Both the position numbers and the translations under genes were made by a program. From positions 1 to 61,945 of the IMG/VR virus record IMGVR_UViG_3300020474_001671: 61,945 nt of DNA. One strand, given 5' to 3'. Positions 30,898 to 37,046 of this stretch are shown one piece after another. The notes beneath the pieces are model-generated. The model saw only the letters and a program-made list of their open reading frames with translations, was not told where the DNA came from and made no database searches. This stretch comes from a virus. The first letter of the stretch is position 1. The number at the start of each line of letters is the position of its first letter.

Positions 30898-31731
30898 TAT
30901 AGTACCACCAAGATCTTCTGCTTTCTTTGATACTGGTGATGGAATAGAATGTTTATGTTGTGGAATTACTCCGCCTGGATTAGTGACTATAATATCTGCA
31001 CACACTGAGTAATACGGACTTTTGGGGTGGAAATAAATTCCTTGTTTCTTAAGTTCTCCACAATTCTTAAGTCTGGCAATTTCAAAGTCTAATCTTTTAT
31101 TTGCAATCATTTGTTGCTGCATTTCAATTTGAGTTGCAACTGCTTCTTTACATTGATTTTGTAATTTACTATCTAATGGTTTAGACCAAGTAGCAGAAAA
31201 TCCAAGACTCAAACTATAGTTATCTTTCTGTCCTGTTCTTATTGGAACTTGGTATAATATATTTCCAGGATTATCTAAAGAACCATCTTCATTAAGGTCT
31301 CTTAAATCATACACTGGGTCATCATAAAAATCTTCAAATGGTTTCTGTGCTGATACGGCACCTGTTACATAGGGTGTAAAGTTGAGAGTGGGACCTTGAC
31401 ATTGTATACCTCCACCGTAGGTGTTTGTAATGTAAGGTCCCTGAAGGACTTGTATAGCCTGGTTTGTAACGGAACCTGAAGAGTTAGCAACAGGAGCAGC
31501 AGTAGCAGAGACACCACCAACAGTTTCAGCATAAGAAGGAGTTGCAAATAATAATGTAATTACTGGGAGAAGATACTTGTAGTAGTTGTAACGCTGTCTA
31601 ATTCTGTTGTTCTTTGTATGATTGTTTGATTTGAAATTCCAGGACCTTGATAGGTTTCTGTAAATTGAAATGCCTGTCCTGGTTTTGTTACTGACCAGTT
31701 GGGTTTGTTGTTTAGATTTAGATTCGTCCAT
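30883..31731 (-). CDS. Exported protein of a minus-strand cluster (third gene)
   Basis: A 282-residue frame. A signal peptide (YLLPVITLLFATPSYA) is seen only at about residues 53-68, preceded by 50 basic residues that overlap the upstream gene by 172 bases. Either the real start is a non-ATG codon near residue 45, or the long leader is real. The mature part has an N-terminal Ser/Thr/Gly region, a middle with YDLRDLNEDGSLDNPG and paired Cys in the C-terminal half. No family is recognised. Export suggests an envelope or surface role. Confidence 0.6.
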   Translation of the reverse strand: MDESKSKQQTQLVSNKTRTGISIYRNLSRSWNFKSNNHTKNNRIRQRYNYYKYLLPVITLLFATPSYAETVGGVSATAAPVANSSGSVTNQAIQVLQGPYITNTYGGGIQCQGPTLNFTPYVTGAVSAQKPFEDFYDDPVYDLRDLNEDGSLDNPGNILYQVPIRTGQKDNYSLSLGFSATWSKPLDSKLQNQCKEAVATQIEMQQQMIANKRLDFEIARLKNCGELKKQGIYFHPKSPYYSVCADIIVTNPGGVIPQHKHSIPSPVSKKAEDLGGTISTSP

Positions 31732-32003
31732 GATGAAGTCACCCCATCGATGTTATTAGGTGTAGAACTAGTTCCTGGTGTTATACTAGAACCATCCATT
31801 TGGACATTGGTTCCAGTTACACTATATTGGTATCCTGTATTATAATTTATAGAATTTATAGTTTCACTTACTGTAGTTTTTGTTTCTGTTGTGGATGTTT
31901 GGGATCCTTGTGTGAAATTAGGAACAACTGGGACTGCTCCTACTGGTTGAAGCAGTCCATGTATAATACCTAAAATTAAACCCAATCCAATTGATTCTCT
32001 CAT
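31560..32003 (-). CDS. Exported Thr/Ser-rich protein of the minus-strand cluster (second gene)
   Basis: A 147-residue protein with a hydrophobic leader (GLGLILGIIHGLLQPVGA, cleavage near residue 23). The mature part is Thr/Ser/Asn-rich beta sequence. It shares with the gene upstream a YSVTGTNV motif (YSVSGSNV) and a FQFTETYQG motif (ITFTEAFTQG), so the two appear paralogous. Its ATG overlaps the upstream stop by one base. Confidence 0.65.
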   Translation of the reverse strand: MRESIGLGLILGIIHGLLQPVGAVPVVPNFTQGSQTSTTETKTTVSETINSINYNTGYQYSVTGTNVQMDGSSITPGTSSTPNNIDGVTSSWTNLNLNNKPNWSVTKPGQAFQFTETYQGPGISNQTIIQRTTELDSVTTTTSIFSQ

Positions 32004-32506
32004 TATCTTATTGTAATTTCAGATACAAACTGTCCTGTTGCACTTGTTCCTGCACCACCGGCAGTTAGAGTTCCGATAGCACCAGAAGAATCAATAGAAC
32101 CTGCAAGAGTTCCTGCAACACCACCGGCAGTTGTAGTAACTTCTCCATAAGCAGGGAGAGAACCTACAACACCTGAAGTAACATCTGTTCCAGAGTTGAT
32201 TACATTAACGGCATCTCCTTGTGTAAATGCCTCAGTGAAGGTGATTGCTGCACCATCGTTTGTTTGTGTATATGTGCCAGCATTCATTGTTGCAGCATCT
32301 GTTGCACCTGCTGGTGCTGTGAGACCACCAAGAGTTGCTGAAACATTACTACCACTTACGGAGTATGAACTTCCAATTCTTGTTGCTTGTGATGCTGCTG
32401 CATCAACAGTTAATTGAACACTTGAAGATAATCTACTTGTAATATCGGCATGTGCTGAAGGTGCCATCAAAAACATAATACCAAAAAACAGCAGAGATTT
32501 TTTCAT
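32003..32506 (-). CDS. Exported beta-rich protein of the minus-strand cluster (first gene)
   Basis: A 167-residue protein starting MKKSLLFFGIMFLMAPSAHA, a clear signal peptide cleaved after AHA at residue 20. The mature part is Ala/Gly/Thr/Ser-rich with almost no charged residues, as in fibre-forming or surface proteins. It is first in a three-gene minus-strand operon. The upstream region lacks a clear strong promoter on this strand. Amyloid-like assembly is possible but not shown. Confidence 0.68.
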   Translation of the reverse strand: MKKSLLFFGIMFLMAPSAHADITSRLSSSVQLTVDAAASQATRIGSSYSVSGSNVSATLGGLTAPAGATDAATMNAGTYTQTNDGAAITFTEAFTQGDAVNVINSGTDVTSGVVGSLPAYGEVTTTAGGVAGTLAGSIDSSGAIGTLTAGGAGTSATGQFVSEITIR

Positions 32507-32538
32507 TTTTCGATGCAATTGTTTTACAATTATTTAGT

Positions 32539-32546
32539 TATAAATA
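32539..32546 (+). promoter_or_regulatory. T4-type late promoter
   Basis: TATAAATA in the short region between the divergent genes, 24 bases before the plus-strand gene at 32570. Confidence 0.55.
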
Positions 32547-32569
32547 ATGTGAAACAAAAATGATATGAA

Positions 32570-32782
32570 ATGAACGAACAGCAAAATCACCTTTCGCAAT
32601 TATTGGAACAGAGAAATAATCTTGCATCTAAGTTAGAAAATATTAATAGTGAATCTACAAGAACAAGAGAACTGATGTTTAAAACTCAGGGTGCTATTGA
32701 GTATCTGGAGGCAACCGGAGTCAAATTGCCGGAACCTGAACCAGAAGCAGAAGTGTCTGAGACGGAAGTCGTAGAGGGTTGA
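32570..32782 (+). CDS. Small coiled-coil protein
   Basis: A 70-residue protein with a heptad-patterned helix (LSQLLEQRNNLASKLENI) followed by an acidic Pro/Glu tail (PEPEPEAEVSETEVVEG). Its stop codon overlaps the -35 element of the tRNA promoter. Function unknown. Confidence 0.6.
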   Translation: MNEQQNHLSQLLEQRNNLASKLENINSESTRTRELMFKTQGAIEYLEATGVKLPEPEPEAEVSETEVVEG

Positions 32783-32807
32783 CGCACAGACCATAAGGAA
32801 TTATAAT
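32779..32807 (+). promoter_or_regulatory. Strong early promoter of the tRNA cluster
   Basis: TTGACG (32779-32784), 17-bp spacer, TATAAT (32802-32807). It should start the transcript with tRNA-Arg, Asn, Thr and Ala. Confidence 0.8.
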
Positions 32808-32843
32808 ATGAGGGTACACATATGTGGAGGGGACACAGACGCT

Positions 32844-32919
32844 AGAGAAAAGGCATTTTCTCATTACAGTAGTAGTTAGTTCCGTAAAGGAGGGTCGGGA
32901 ATCTGTATACCCCGCCTCC
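32844..32919 (+). other. Structured leader upstream of tRNA-Arg
   Basis: Two hairpins lie between the promoter and the first tRNA: GAGAAAA with TTTTCTC (32844-32861), and GGAGG with CCTCC (32889-32919) extended by CGGG with CCCG inside. There is no T-tract, so processing or 5'-end protection is more likely than termination. Confidence 0.5.
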
Positions 32920-32923
32920 ACGT

Positions 32924-32997
32924 GGGCAAGTAGCTCAGATGGACAGAGCCACGCACTTCTAATGCGTTGGTCGGGGGTTCGAGTCCCTCCTTGCCTG
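32924..32997 (+). tRNA. tRNA-Arg (UCU)
   Basis: 74 bases. The acceptor GGGCAAG pairs with CTTGCCT, the anticodon loop is CTTCTAA (UCU), and the T-loop is TTCGAGT. It reads AGA, a codon abundant in this AT-rich genome but rarer in Synechococcus hosts. No encoded CCA. Confidence 0.92.
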
Positions 32998-33006
32998 TCG
33001 TAGATG

Positions 33007-33014
33007 TATAAATA
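33007..33014 (+). promoter_or_regulatory. Late promoter between tRNA genes
   Basis: TATAAATA lies between tRNA-Arg and tRNA-Asn, so tRNAs downstream may also be transcribed late. Confidence 0.45.
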
Positions 33015-33028
33015 TATCTACTTTACAA

Positions 33029-33102
33029 TCCCCTGTAGCTCAATCAGGCAGAGCACGAAGCTGTTAACTTTGGGGTTACTGGTTCGATTCCAGTCGGGGG
33101 AG
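33029..33102 (+). tRNA. tRNA-Asn (GUU)
   Basis: 74 bases. The acceptor TCCCCTG pairs with CGGGGGA, the anticodon loop is CTGTTAA (GUU), and the T-arm is normal. It reads AAC and AAU. Confidence 0.92.
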
Positions 33103-33104
33103 TT

Positions 33105-33180
33105 GCCAGTGTAGCTCAGTTGGTAGAGCAGGGTACTTGTAATACTCAGGTCGGGCGTTCAAATCGTCTCACTGGCTCCA
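33105..33180 (+). tRNA. tRNA-Thr (UGU), CCA encoded
   Basis: 73 bases plus encoded CCA (33178-33180). The acceptor GCCAGTG pairs with CACTGGC, and the anticodon loop is CTTGTAA (UGU). It reads ACA. It abuts tRNA-Ala directly. Confidence 0.92.
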
Positions 33181-33253
33181 GGGGTTTTAGCTCAGTTGGT
33201 AGAGCGCCTGCTTTGCAAGCAGGATGTCATCGGTTCGAGTCCGATATTCTCCA
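33181..33253 (+). tRNA. tRNA-Ala (UGC) with imperfect acceptor stem
   Basis: 73 bases. The anticodon loop is TTTGCAA (UGC), the T-loop is TTCGAGT and the discriminator is A. The acceptor arms GGGGTTT and ATTCTCC keep the G3-U70 identity pair but have U-U mismatches at 5-68 and 6-67. It starts right after the CCA of tRNA-Thr. Confidence 0.85.
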
Positions 33254-33254
33254 C

Positions 33255-33283
33255 TTGACAAGATTGAATTCTTGTCATATAAT
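33255..33283 (+). promoter_or_regulatory. Consensus promoter with internal palindrome
   Basis: TTGACA (33255-33260), 17 bp, TATAAT (33278-33283). An inverted repeat TGACAAGA (33256-33263) and TCTTGTCA (33270-33277) fills the space between the two elements. It starts two bases after tRNA-Ala and drives tRNA-Gly. Confidence 0.8.
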
Positions 33284-33307
33284 ACTTCTTGTGTGAAGGA
33301 AGTGTGT

Positions 33308-33323
33308 CGGGAGAGTAATCTCC
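33308..33323 (+). other. Hairpin before tRNA-Gly
   Basis: GGGAGA, GTAA loop, TCTCCC; a perfect 6-bp stem without a T-tract in the leader of tRNA-Gly. Confidence 0.5.
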
Positions 33324-33329
33324 CACTAT

Positions 33330-33401
33330 GCGGGTGTAGTTCAGTGGTAGAACGTCAGCCTTCCAAGCTGAATGTCGTCGGTTCGAATCCGATCACCCGC
33401 T
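33330..33401 (+). tRNA. tRNA-Gly (UCC)
   Basis: 72 bases. The acceptor GCGGGTG pairs with CACCCGC, the anticodon loop is CTTCCAA (UCC), and the T-loop is TTCGAAT. It reads GGA and GGG. Confidence 0.92.
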
Positions 33402-33425
33402 TTCGGGTTATCCGAATACCCGAAA
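33401..33425 (+). other. Perfect hairpin at the end of the tRNA cluster
   Basis: TTTCGGGT with ACCCGAAA, a perfect 8-bp stem with a 9-base loop beginning at the discriminator base of tRNA-Gly. It is followed by A rather than T, so it may guide 3' processing instead of termination. Confidence 0.55.
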
Positions 33426-33435
33426 AAATGATGAG

Positions 33436-33443
33436 TATAAATA
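33436..33443 (+). promoter_or_regulatory. T4-type late promoter
   Basis: TATAAATA, 97 bases upstream of the first small outer-membrane-type gene. Confidence 0.55.
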
Positions 33444-33539
33444 CTCTGAAGTTACTCTGGTAACGAATTACAACAGAACCAGTCGAGGTTCTTAACATCT
33501 GCGGGTAACCATTCCGCAAGTAAAAAACGAGGAAAACAA

Positions 33540-33923
33540 ATGTTTAAAACGACTATCGCTGCAGCTGCCGCTGCAATTGCTCTTGCCCCTGCTGCCGCCC
33601 TAGCCGGACCCTATGTAAATGTAGAAACGAACGCTGGTTGGACCGGTGACGACTACACTGGTGCCGTTACCGATTTTGGAATCGGATATGAAGGTAATAT
33701 TGGTGATGGTGGTTCTGCCTGGTATATCCAGGGAGGCCCTGCACTAGTCTCTCCTGATGGTGAAGAAACTGAAACACGTTTCTCTGGTAAGGTTGGAGTA
33801 TCTGCTGCTCTTTCCAGTTCTGTCGGTGTATACGGAGAACTGAGTGCTTTAACTGCTGACACTGATCTTTCTTTCGATGATCTAAACGTTGGTGGTAAGT
33901 TGGGTCTTAAGTATTCCTTCTGA
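33540..33923 (+). CDS. Small outer-membrane beta-barrel candidate A
   Basis: A 127-residue protein with an Ala-rich signal peptide (cleavage after ALA near residue 22). The mature part alternates in the pattern of amphipathic strands with Gly and aromatic residues (GIGYEGNIGDGGSAWYIQGG). It ends KLGLKYSF, fitting the C-terminal beta-signal (polar, x, Gly, x, x, aromatic, x, aromatic) used by the BAM complex. It shares mature N-terminus AGPYV and several motifs with the gene at 34127. Porin, adhesion or superinfection roles are possible. Confidence 0.68.
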   Translation: MFKTTIAAAAAAIALAPAAALAGPYVNVETNAGWTGDDYTGAVTDFGIGYEGNIGDGGSAWYIQGGPALVSPDGEETETRFSGKVGVSAALSSSVGVYGELSALTADTDLSFDDLNVGGKLGLKYSF

Positions 33924-33954
33924 TCTTCTATATAAAATAAACATCTAGATGTTC

Positions 33955-33982
33955 GGAGATCCTGACGAGGGTCTCCTTTTTT
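33955..33982 (+). terminator. Intrinsic terminator after barrel candidate A
   Basis: GGAGA (33955-33959) with TCTCC (33972-33976), extended by CC with GG, then T6. Here no -10 box follows at 17 bp, unlike other terminators in the window. Confidence 0.85.
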
Positions 33983-34040
33983 ATGCTTTGGTTTAGGGGT
34001 GGTTAAAATTAGTATAACCCACTCTATATACTGAGGTTTA

Positions 34041-34095
34041 CTTTAAGTCAACTTAATTTTTACTTAAAGACAGATCTGAATGGGTCTGTTATAAT
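34041..34095 (+). promoter_or_regulatory. PHO box and promoter of the pstS operon
   Basis: Three head-to-tail 11-bp units, CTTTAAGTCAA, CTTAATTTTTA and CTTAAAGACAG (34041-34073), each beginning CTTWA, fit the tandem layout of cyanobacterial PHO boxes. TATAAT follows at 34090-34095, with the third unit in the -35 position. Host PhoB could therefore activate this operon under phosphate limitation. Confidence 0.7.
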
Positions 34096-34126
34096 AACCA
34101 AGTAATCACAAAACAAGAAAAAACAA

Positions 34127-34483
34127 ATGAAAGCATTCGCAGTTGCCCTGCTCGGTCTGGCGATCTCCGCCCCCGCCATGGCAGGTCCATATGTAGAGTC
34201 CAAGTCCGAGTTCAAAGGAACTGATGAGGAGTTCAGTAAGCAAGTCCACCAAGGACGTATAGGATATGAGTGGAAGACAGGAAACTTTGCTCCATACATC
34301 GAAGGTGGTGCTGGAGTATCTGTTCCTGATGGTGGTGAGCAAGAAGGTTTTACTGCTCTTGAACTTGGTAGTAAAGTAAAGATCACTGATAATTTCAGTG
34401 CTTATGGTAAGTGGGAGAACATTTTCCAAGAAGATTCTACCCGAGATTGGAAAGTAGAAGTCGGCACCAAGTATAAGTTCTGA
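34127..34483 (+). CDS. Small outer-membrane beta-barrel candidate B, PHO-box controlled
   Basis: A 118-residue protein: signal peptide MKAFAVALLGLAISAPAMA, then a mature AGPYVESKSEF start as in candidate A. The strand pattern GYEWKTGNFAPYIEGGAGVSVPDGGEQ resembles A, and the end EVGTKYKF fits the beta-signal. About 98 mature residues would give 6-8 strands, a minimal barrel or an oligomer unit. It is the first gene behind the PHO box and lies 10 bases before pstS, so a phosphate-uptake role at the outer membrane is possible. Confidence 0.68.
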   Translation: MKAFAVALLGLAISAPAMAGPYVESKSEFKGTDEEFSKQVHQGRIGYEWKTGNFAPYIEGGAGVSVPDGGEQEGFTALELGSKVKITDNFSAYGKWENIFQEDSTRDWKVEVGTKYKF

Positions 34484-34493
34484 GCATTAGATA

Positions 34494-35453
34494 ATGAAAA
34501 TCAAAGCAATCGCAGCAGCTACAGCAACTATTCCTCTTATGGTTGCCTGTGGTGGATCTAAGGAAACATTTCAACTAAGTGGAGCAGGTGCTACATTCCC
34601 TGCTCCTTTGTATCAAGCATGGTTTCAAACCATGGCAGGTGAAACTGGTAACCAAGTAAACTATCAAGCAGTTGGTAGTGGTTCTGGTGTCCGTCAGTAT
34701 ATGGCTGGCACAGTTGATTTTGGTGCCTCTGATGGTGCTGTAAGTGATGAGAAGCAGAAGATTCCAATGCTCCACATTCCTATGACTGGTGGTGCTATTG
34801 TTCCTGCTTACAATATGCCTGGTTGTGATGTCAAGATGACACAGACACAACTTGTTGATGTATATCTTGGTAAGATTACTAACTGGTCTACCTTTGGATG
34901 TGAAAGTGAAACTATTCTTCCTGTCTTCCGTTCTGATGGTAGTGGCACCACAAAAGGTTTCACTAACTCCCTGTCAGCATTCTCTCCTGAATGGAAAGAA
35001 ACTGTTGGCACTGGTAAGGCAGTGAAGTGGCCCACTGGTGTTGGTGGTAAAGGTAACTCTGGTGTTGCCGCACAGATTAAACAGGTTCGGGGCAGTATCG
35101 GGTATCTGAACTATGGTTATGTGAATGGTGATAAGTTTCAACAAGTATCACTACAAAACAAGGAAGGTAACTATGTCACAGCAAATGCCGAAACATCTGC
35201 TGCTGGTTTGAGTAAGATTGTCTTGGACGATCAACTTCGTGGTGCTGATGCTAATCCTGCTGGTGCCAATGCATACCCTATTGTCTCCCTTACTTGGGTT
35301 CTAGCATATCCTGAGTCTAAGACTGGTGTGAAGGAGACTCTTCGTTATATGTTGAGTGAGAAAGCACAGGCAATGTCTGACGGTCTTGGTTATGTTCCTC
35401 TTCCTGAGGACCTGAGACAGAAAGCACTTGCTGCTGTTGACAGTATCGAATAA
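34494..35453 (+). CDS. pstS: Phosphate-binding protein PstS
   Basis: A 319-residue periplasmic binding protein of the phosphate ABC transporter. A lipoprotein-type signal with lipobox MVAC is at residues 16-19. Phosphate-binding segments include GAGATFPAPLY (about 30-40), GSGSGVRQ, ASDGAVSD and RSDGSGTTKGF (about 144-154). No PstA, B or C is encoded here, so it would feed the host transporter. Phage pstS is a known cyanophage accessory gene. Confidence 0.95.
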   Translation: MKIKAIAAATATIPLMVACGGSKETFQLSGAGATFPAPLYQAWFQTMAGETGNQVNYQAVGSGSGVRQYMAGTVDFGASDGAVSDEKQKIPMLHIPMTGGAIVPAYNMPGCDVKMTQTQLVDVYLGKITNWSTFGCESETILPVFRSDGSGTTKGFTNSLSAFSPEWKETVGTGKAVKWPTGVGGKGNSGVAAQIKQVRGSIGYLNYGYVNGDKFQQVSLQNKEGNYVTANAETSAAGLSKIVLDDQLRGADANPAGANAYPIVSLTWVLAYPESKTGVKETLRYMLSEKAQAMSDGLGYVPLPEDLRQKALAAVDSIE

Positions 35454-35465
35454 TATAAGTATAGT

Positions 35466-35490
35466 GGGGGACAATAGTCCCCCTTTTTTT
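35466..35490 (+). terminator. Intrinsic terminator after pstS
   Basis: GGGGGAC (35466-35472), AATA loop, GTCCCCC (35477-35483), T7. The next start codon follows the T-tract directly. Confidence 0.9.
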
Positions 35491-35667
35491 ATGAAAAAGA
35501 AAATGAAAAAGTCGGAACAAAAAACCGCAGATTGTGATAACCTTTATGATATGATTGAGTTATTACATAGTCGTATTGAGGAAATAGAAAATGAACATAC
35601 ACAATTGATTCGTAAGATGGGAGAACTAAATAGTCGAGTAGATAACTTTTCTACAAATGAAAATTAA
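35491..35667 (+). CDS. Small coiled-coil protein
   Basis: A 58-residue protein starting MKKKMKKSEQK directly after the pstS terminator T-tract. A helix with heptads (IELLHSRIEEIENEHTQLI). With no room for a leader unless transcripts read through, expression depends on terminator read-through. An internal Met at residue 5 does not change this. Unknown function. Confidence 0.5.
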   Translation: MKKKMKKSEQKTADCDNLYDMIELLHSRIEEIENEHTQLIRKMGELNSRVDNFSTNEN

Positions 35668-35830
35668 TCTTTGGTACTCTAAGAGTATGAGTCAATGGAG
35701 ATGGACTCTCTGTGAAGAATTTAAAAATGGTGTTACTAAAGTAGAACAACATTCTGGACAACGTGAGGAATTGCGAGATGCAATGAATGATGTTGCTAAT
35801 ACGGTAGAGTATATGTTAGATGATAAATAA
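35657..35830 (+). CDS. Small Trp-rich protein, conserved type
   Basis: A 57-residue protein (MKINLWYSKSMSQWRWTLCEE). Aromatic N-terminus and acidic helical end. It overlaps the previous gene by 11 bases. I associate this pattern with a short conserved cyanophage protein, from memory only. Confidence 0.6.
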   Translation: MKINLWYSKSMSQWRWTLCEEFKNGVTKVEQHSGQREELRDAMNDVANTVEYMLDDK

Positions 35831-35862
35831 CTGAAAACTGAAGACGTATAAAGTATTATACA

Positions 35863-36120
35863 ATGGAAAATATAAAGATTAGGTGTCGTTCCTGTGGAAA
35901 GGAATTGGAAGGACACCCGAGTAAGACAGTTTCTTGTGGTTGTCCGAATATGGCAACCATTCGTGGTGATAAGATTTCGGCAGTTGATTTGTCGAATATT
36001 GTTATGTTAAACACCTATCGATCTAAAAATAAAAAGTCATTTCTTTCGCAAGAAGATATTTTGTGGCAGGAACAGAGAAAACAACGCAAAGTTCGTAAAA
36101 TGAATTTTGAGGTTAGGTAA
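35863..36120 (+). CDS. Zinc-ribbon protein
   Basis: An 85-residue protein. Two Cys pairs, CRSC (about 8-11) and CGC (about 25-27), form a likely zinc ribbon. The rest is basic (RKQRKVRKMNFEVR), suggesting nucleic-acid or protein binding. Small zinc proteins often modulate polymerase in phages, but no specific match is seen. Confidence 0.65.
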   Translation: MENIKIRCRSCGKELEGHPSKTVSCGCPNMATIRGDKISAVDLSNIVMLNTYRSKNKKSFLSQEDILWQEQRKQRKVRKMNFEVR

Positions 36121-36140
36121 TATTAGGAAATCAAAATAAG

Positions 36141-36168
36141 TTGACAAATGCAAATTAGTAACTATTAT
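36141..36168 (+). promoter_or_regulatory. Early promoter
   Basis: TTGACA (36141-36146), 16-bp spacer, TATTAT (36163-36168). It supports a start at 36197 for the next gene rather than at 36176, which would leave no leader. Confidence 0.65.
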
Positions 36169-36196
36169 AGCTAATATGTATTTCAATCAAAAAACC

Positions 36197-36358
36197 ATGG
36201 ACGAGCATACCTATAATAACTGGGTAAAAGTCAAAGAAACATTTGAAGAATCTGGAAATACTGAAAACTTTTTCTATCAAAGAGCATGTGCTATAGTTGG
36301 TGGAGCACCAGATCCTATTGATAAAATTATAAAACAAGACAATGCCGCATCGGATTGA
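36197..36358 (+). CDS. Small conserved-type hypothetical protein
   Basis: A 53-residue protein (MDEHTYNNWVKVKETFEESG) with a helical start and a VGGAPDP turn. The ATG at 36176 is rejected since it lies at the expected transcription start. Function unknown. Confidence 0.6.
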   Translation: MDEHTYNNWVKVKETFEESGNTENFFYQRACAIVGGAPDPIDKIIKQDNAASD

Positions 36359-36557
36359 TGAAATAAAATCAGAACAATATGTCACTCAAAAAGAGTGCCA
36401 GGAGATGATTGATGATGCTATTCGGAGACACAATAGAAACGCAAGTATTATCAGCATGTGTGTTGGGTGGGTTGTCTTATGTTTATTTGCTGAGGGCCTT
36501 CTCAGATTAATTGGTGTTATTCCACCACTATTACCATGGTTACAAATTAAATTGTAG
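36342..36557 (+). CDS. Tail-anchored membrane protein
   Basis: A 71-residue protein: a charged helical first half and one membrane segment at about 36-60 (IISMCVGWVVLCLFAEGLL) with a Pro-rich end. It overlaps the gene before by 17 bases. Function unknown. Confidence 0.6.
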   Translation: MPHRIDEIKSEQYVTQKECQEMIDDAIRRHNRNASIISMCVGWVVLCLFAEGLLRLIGVIPPLLPWLQIKL

Positions 36558-36566
36558 GAGAATTTT

Positions 36567-37046
36567 ATGAAAGTTGGATTGATTGGATTGCATCCTATTT
36601 CGATAGATATGTCCCGTAACATGATTGAAAATGGAATTGAAGTTTGGGGGTATAGTAGTAACTATGATCTTGCCTGTAAAGAATATGAAAACGGTTATAT
36701 TAGTGGATGTGTAACCTCACTAGAGTATCTTGTTCAGTCAGTTAAATCTGATAGTCTTAGGTATACTAGTGCAGGGAAGGTTCCTGGTATCTTTCAAATT
36801 ACACTTCCAGTATCACAGGTAGAAGATACATTTGATGAGTTACTACCTTTACTTGAAGAGGGTGATATTATTATTGATTACAGTAGTAATGACATAGAAA
36901 AATGTCTGGAACTGGAAAAGTATTGTGCTAAGTTAGGTATATCTTATATCTTTGTTGGTATATTTGGATCAAAACATACTATTAATGTTTGTTCTGAAAT
37001 TTTTAAACGTACCATGTACAAATCACCTTTCTGTATCGGAAATTAA
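36567..37046 (+). CDS. 6-phosphogluconate-dehydrogenase-like NAD(P)-binding fragment
   Basis: A 159-residue protein equal to only the N-terminal Rossmann domain of 6-phosphogluconate dehydrogenase (full phage enzymes are over 300). Shared parts: MKVGLIGLHPISIDMSRNM (family: GLIGLGxMGxNM), EVWGYSSN, ITLPVSQVEDTFDELLPLLEEGDIIIDYSS and SYIFVGIFGS. The glycine fingerprint G-x-G-x-x-G is lost (GLHPIS), and the catalytic domain is missing. It is either a decayed gene or a repurposed domain. GGAG precedes the start. Confidence 0.68.
   Translation: MKVGLIGLHPISIDMSRNMIENGIEVWGYSSNYDLACKEYENGYISGCVTSLEYLVQSVKSDSLRYTSAGKVPGIFQITLPVSQVEDTFDELLPLLEEGDIIIDYSSNDIEKCLELEKYCAKLGISYIFVGIFGSKHTINVCSEIFKRTMYKSPFCIGN

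Noticed and set aside
32196-32417. Plus-strand reading frame opposite the minus-strand island
   Set aside because: It mirrors the first exported protein and has no ribosome site; the signal peptide and paralogy support the minus strand.
32003-32506. Curli subunit (CsgA/B) call for the exported proteins
   Set aside because: The curlin repeat with Ser, Gln, Gly, Asn and Gln at fixed spacing is not present.
33401-33425. Hairpin after tRNA-Gly as an intrinsic terminator
   Set aside because: The perfect stem is followed by A residues rather than T on the plus strand.
33955-33982. Terminator after barrel candidate A as a promoter overlay
   Set aside because: CTGACG lies in the loop, but no TATAAT occurs at 16-18 bp; only GCTTTG.
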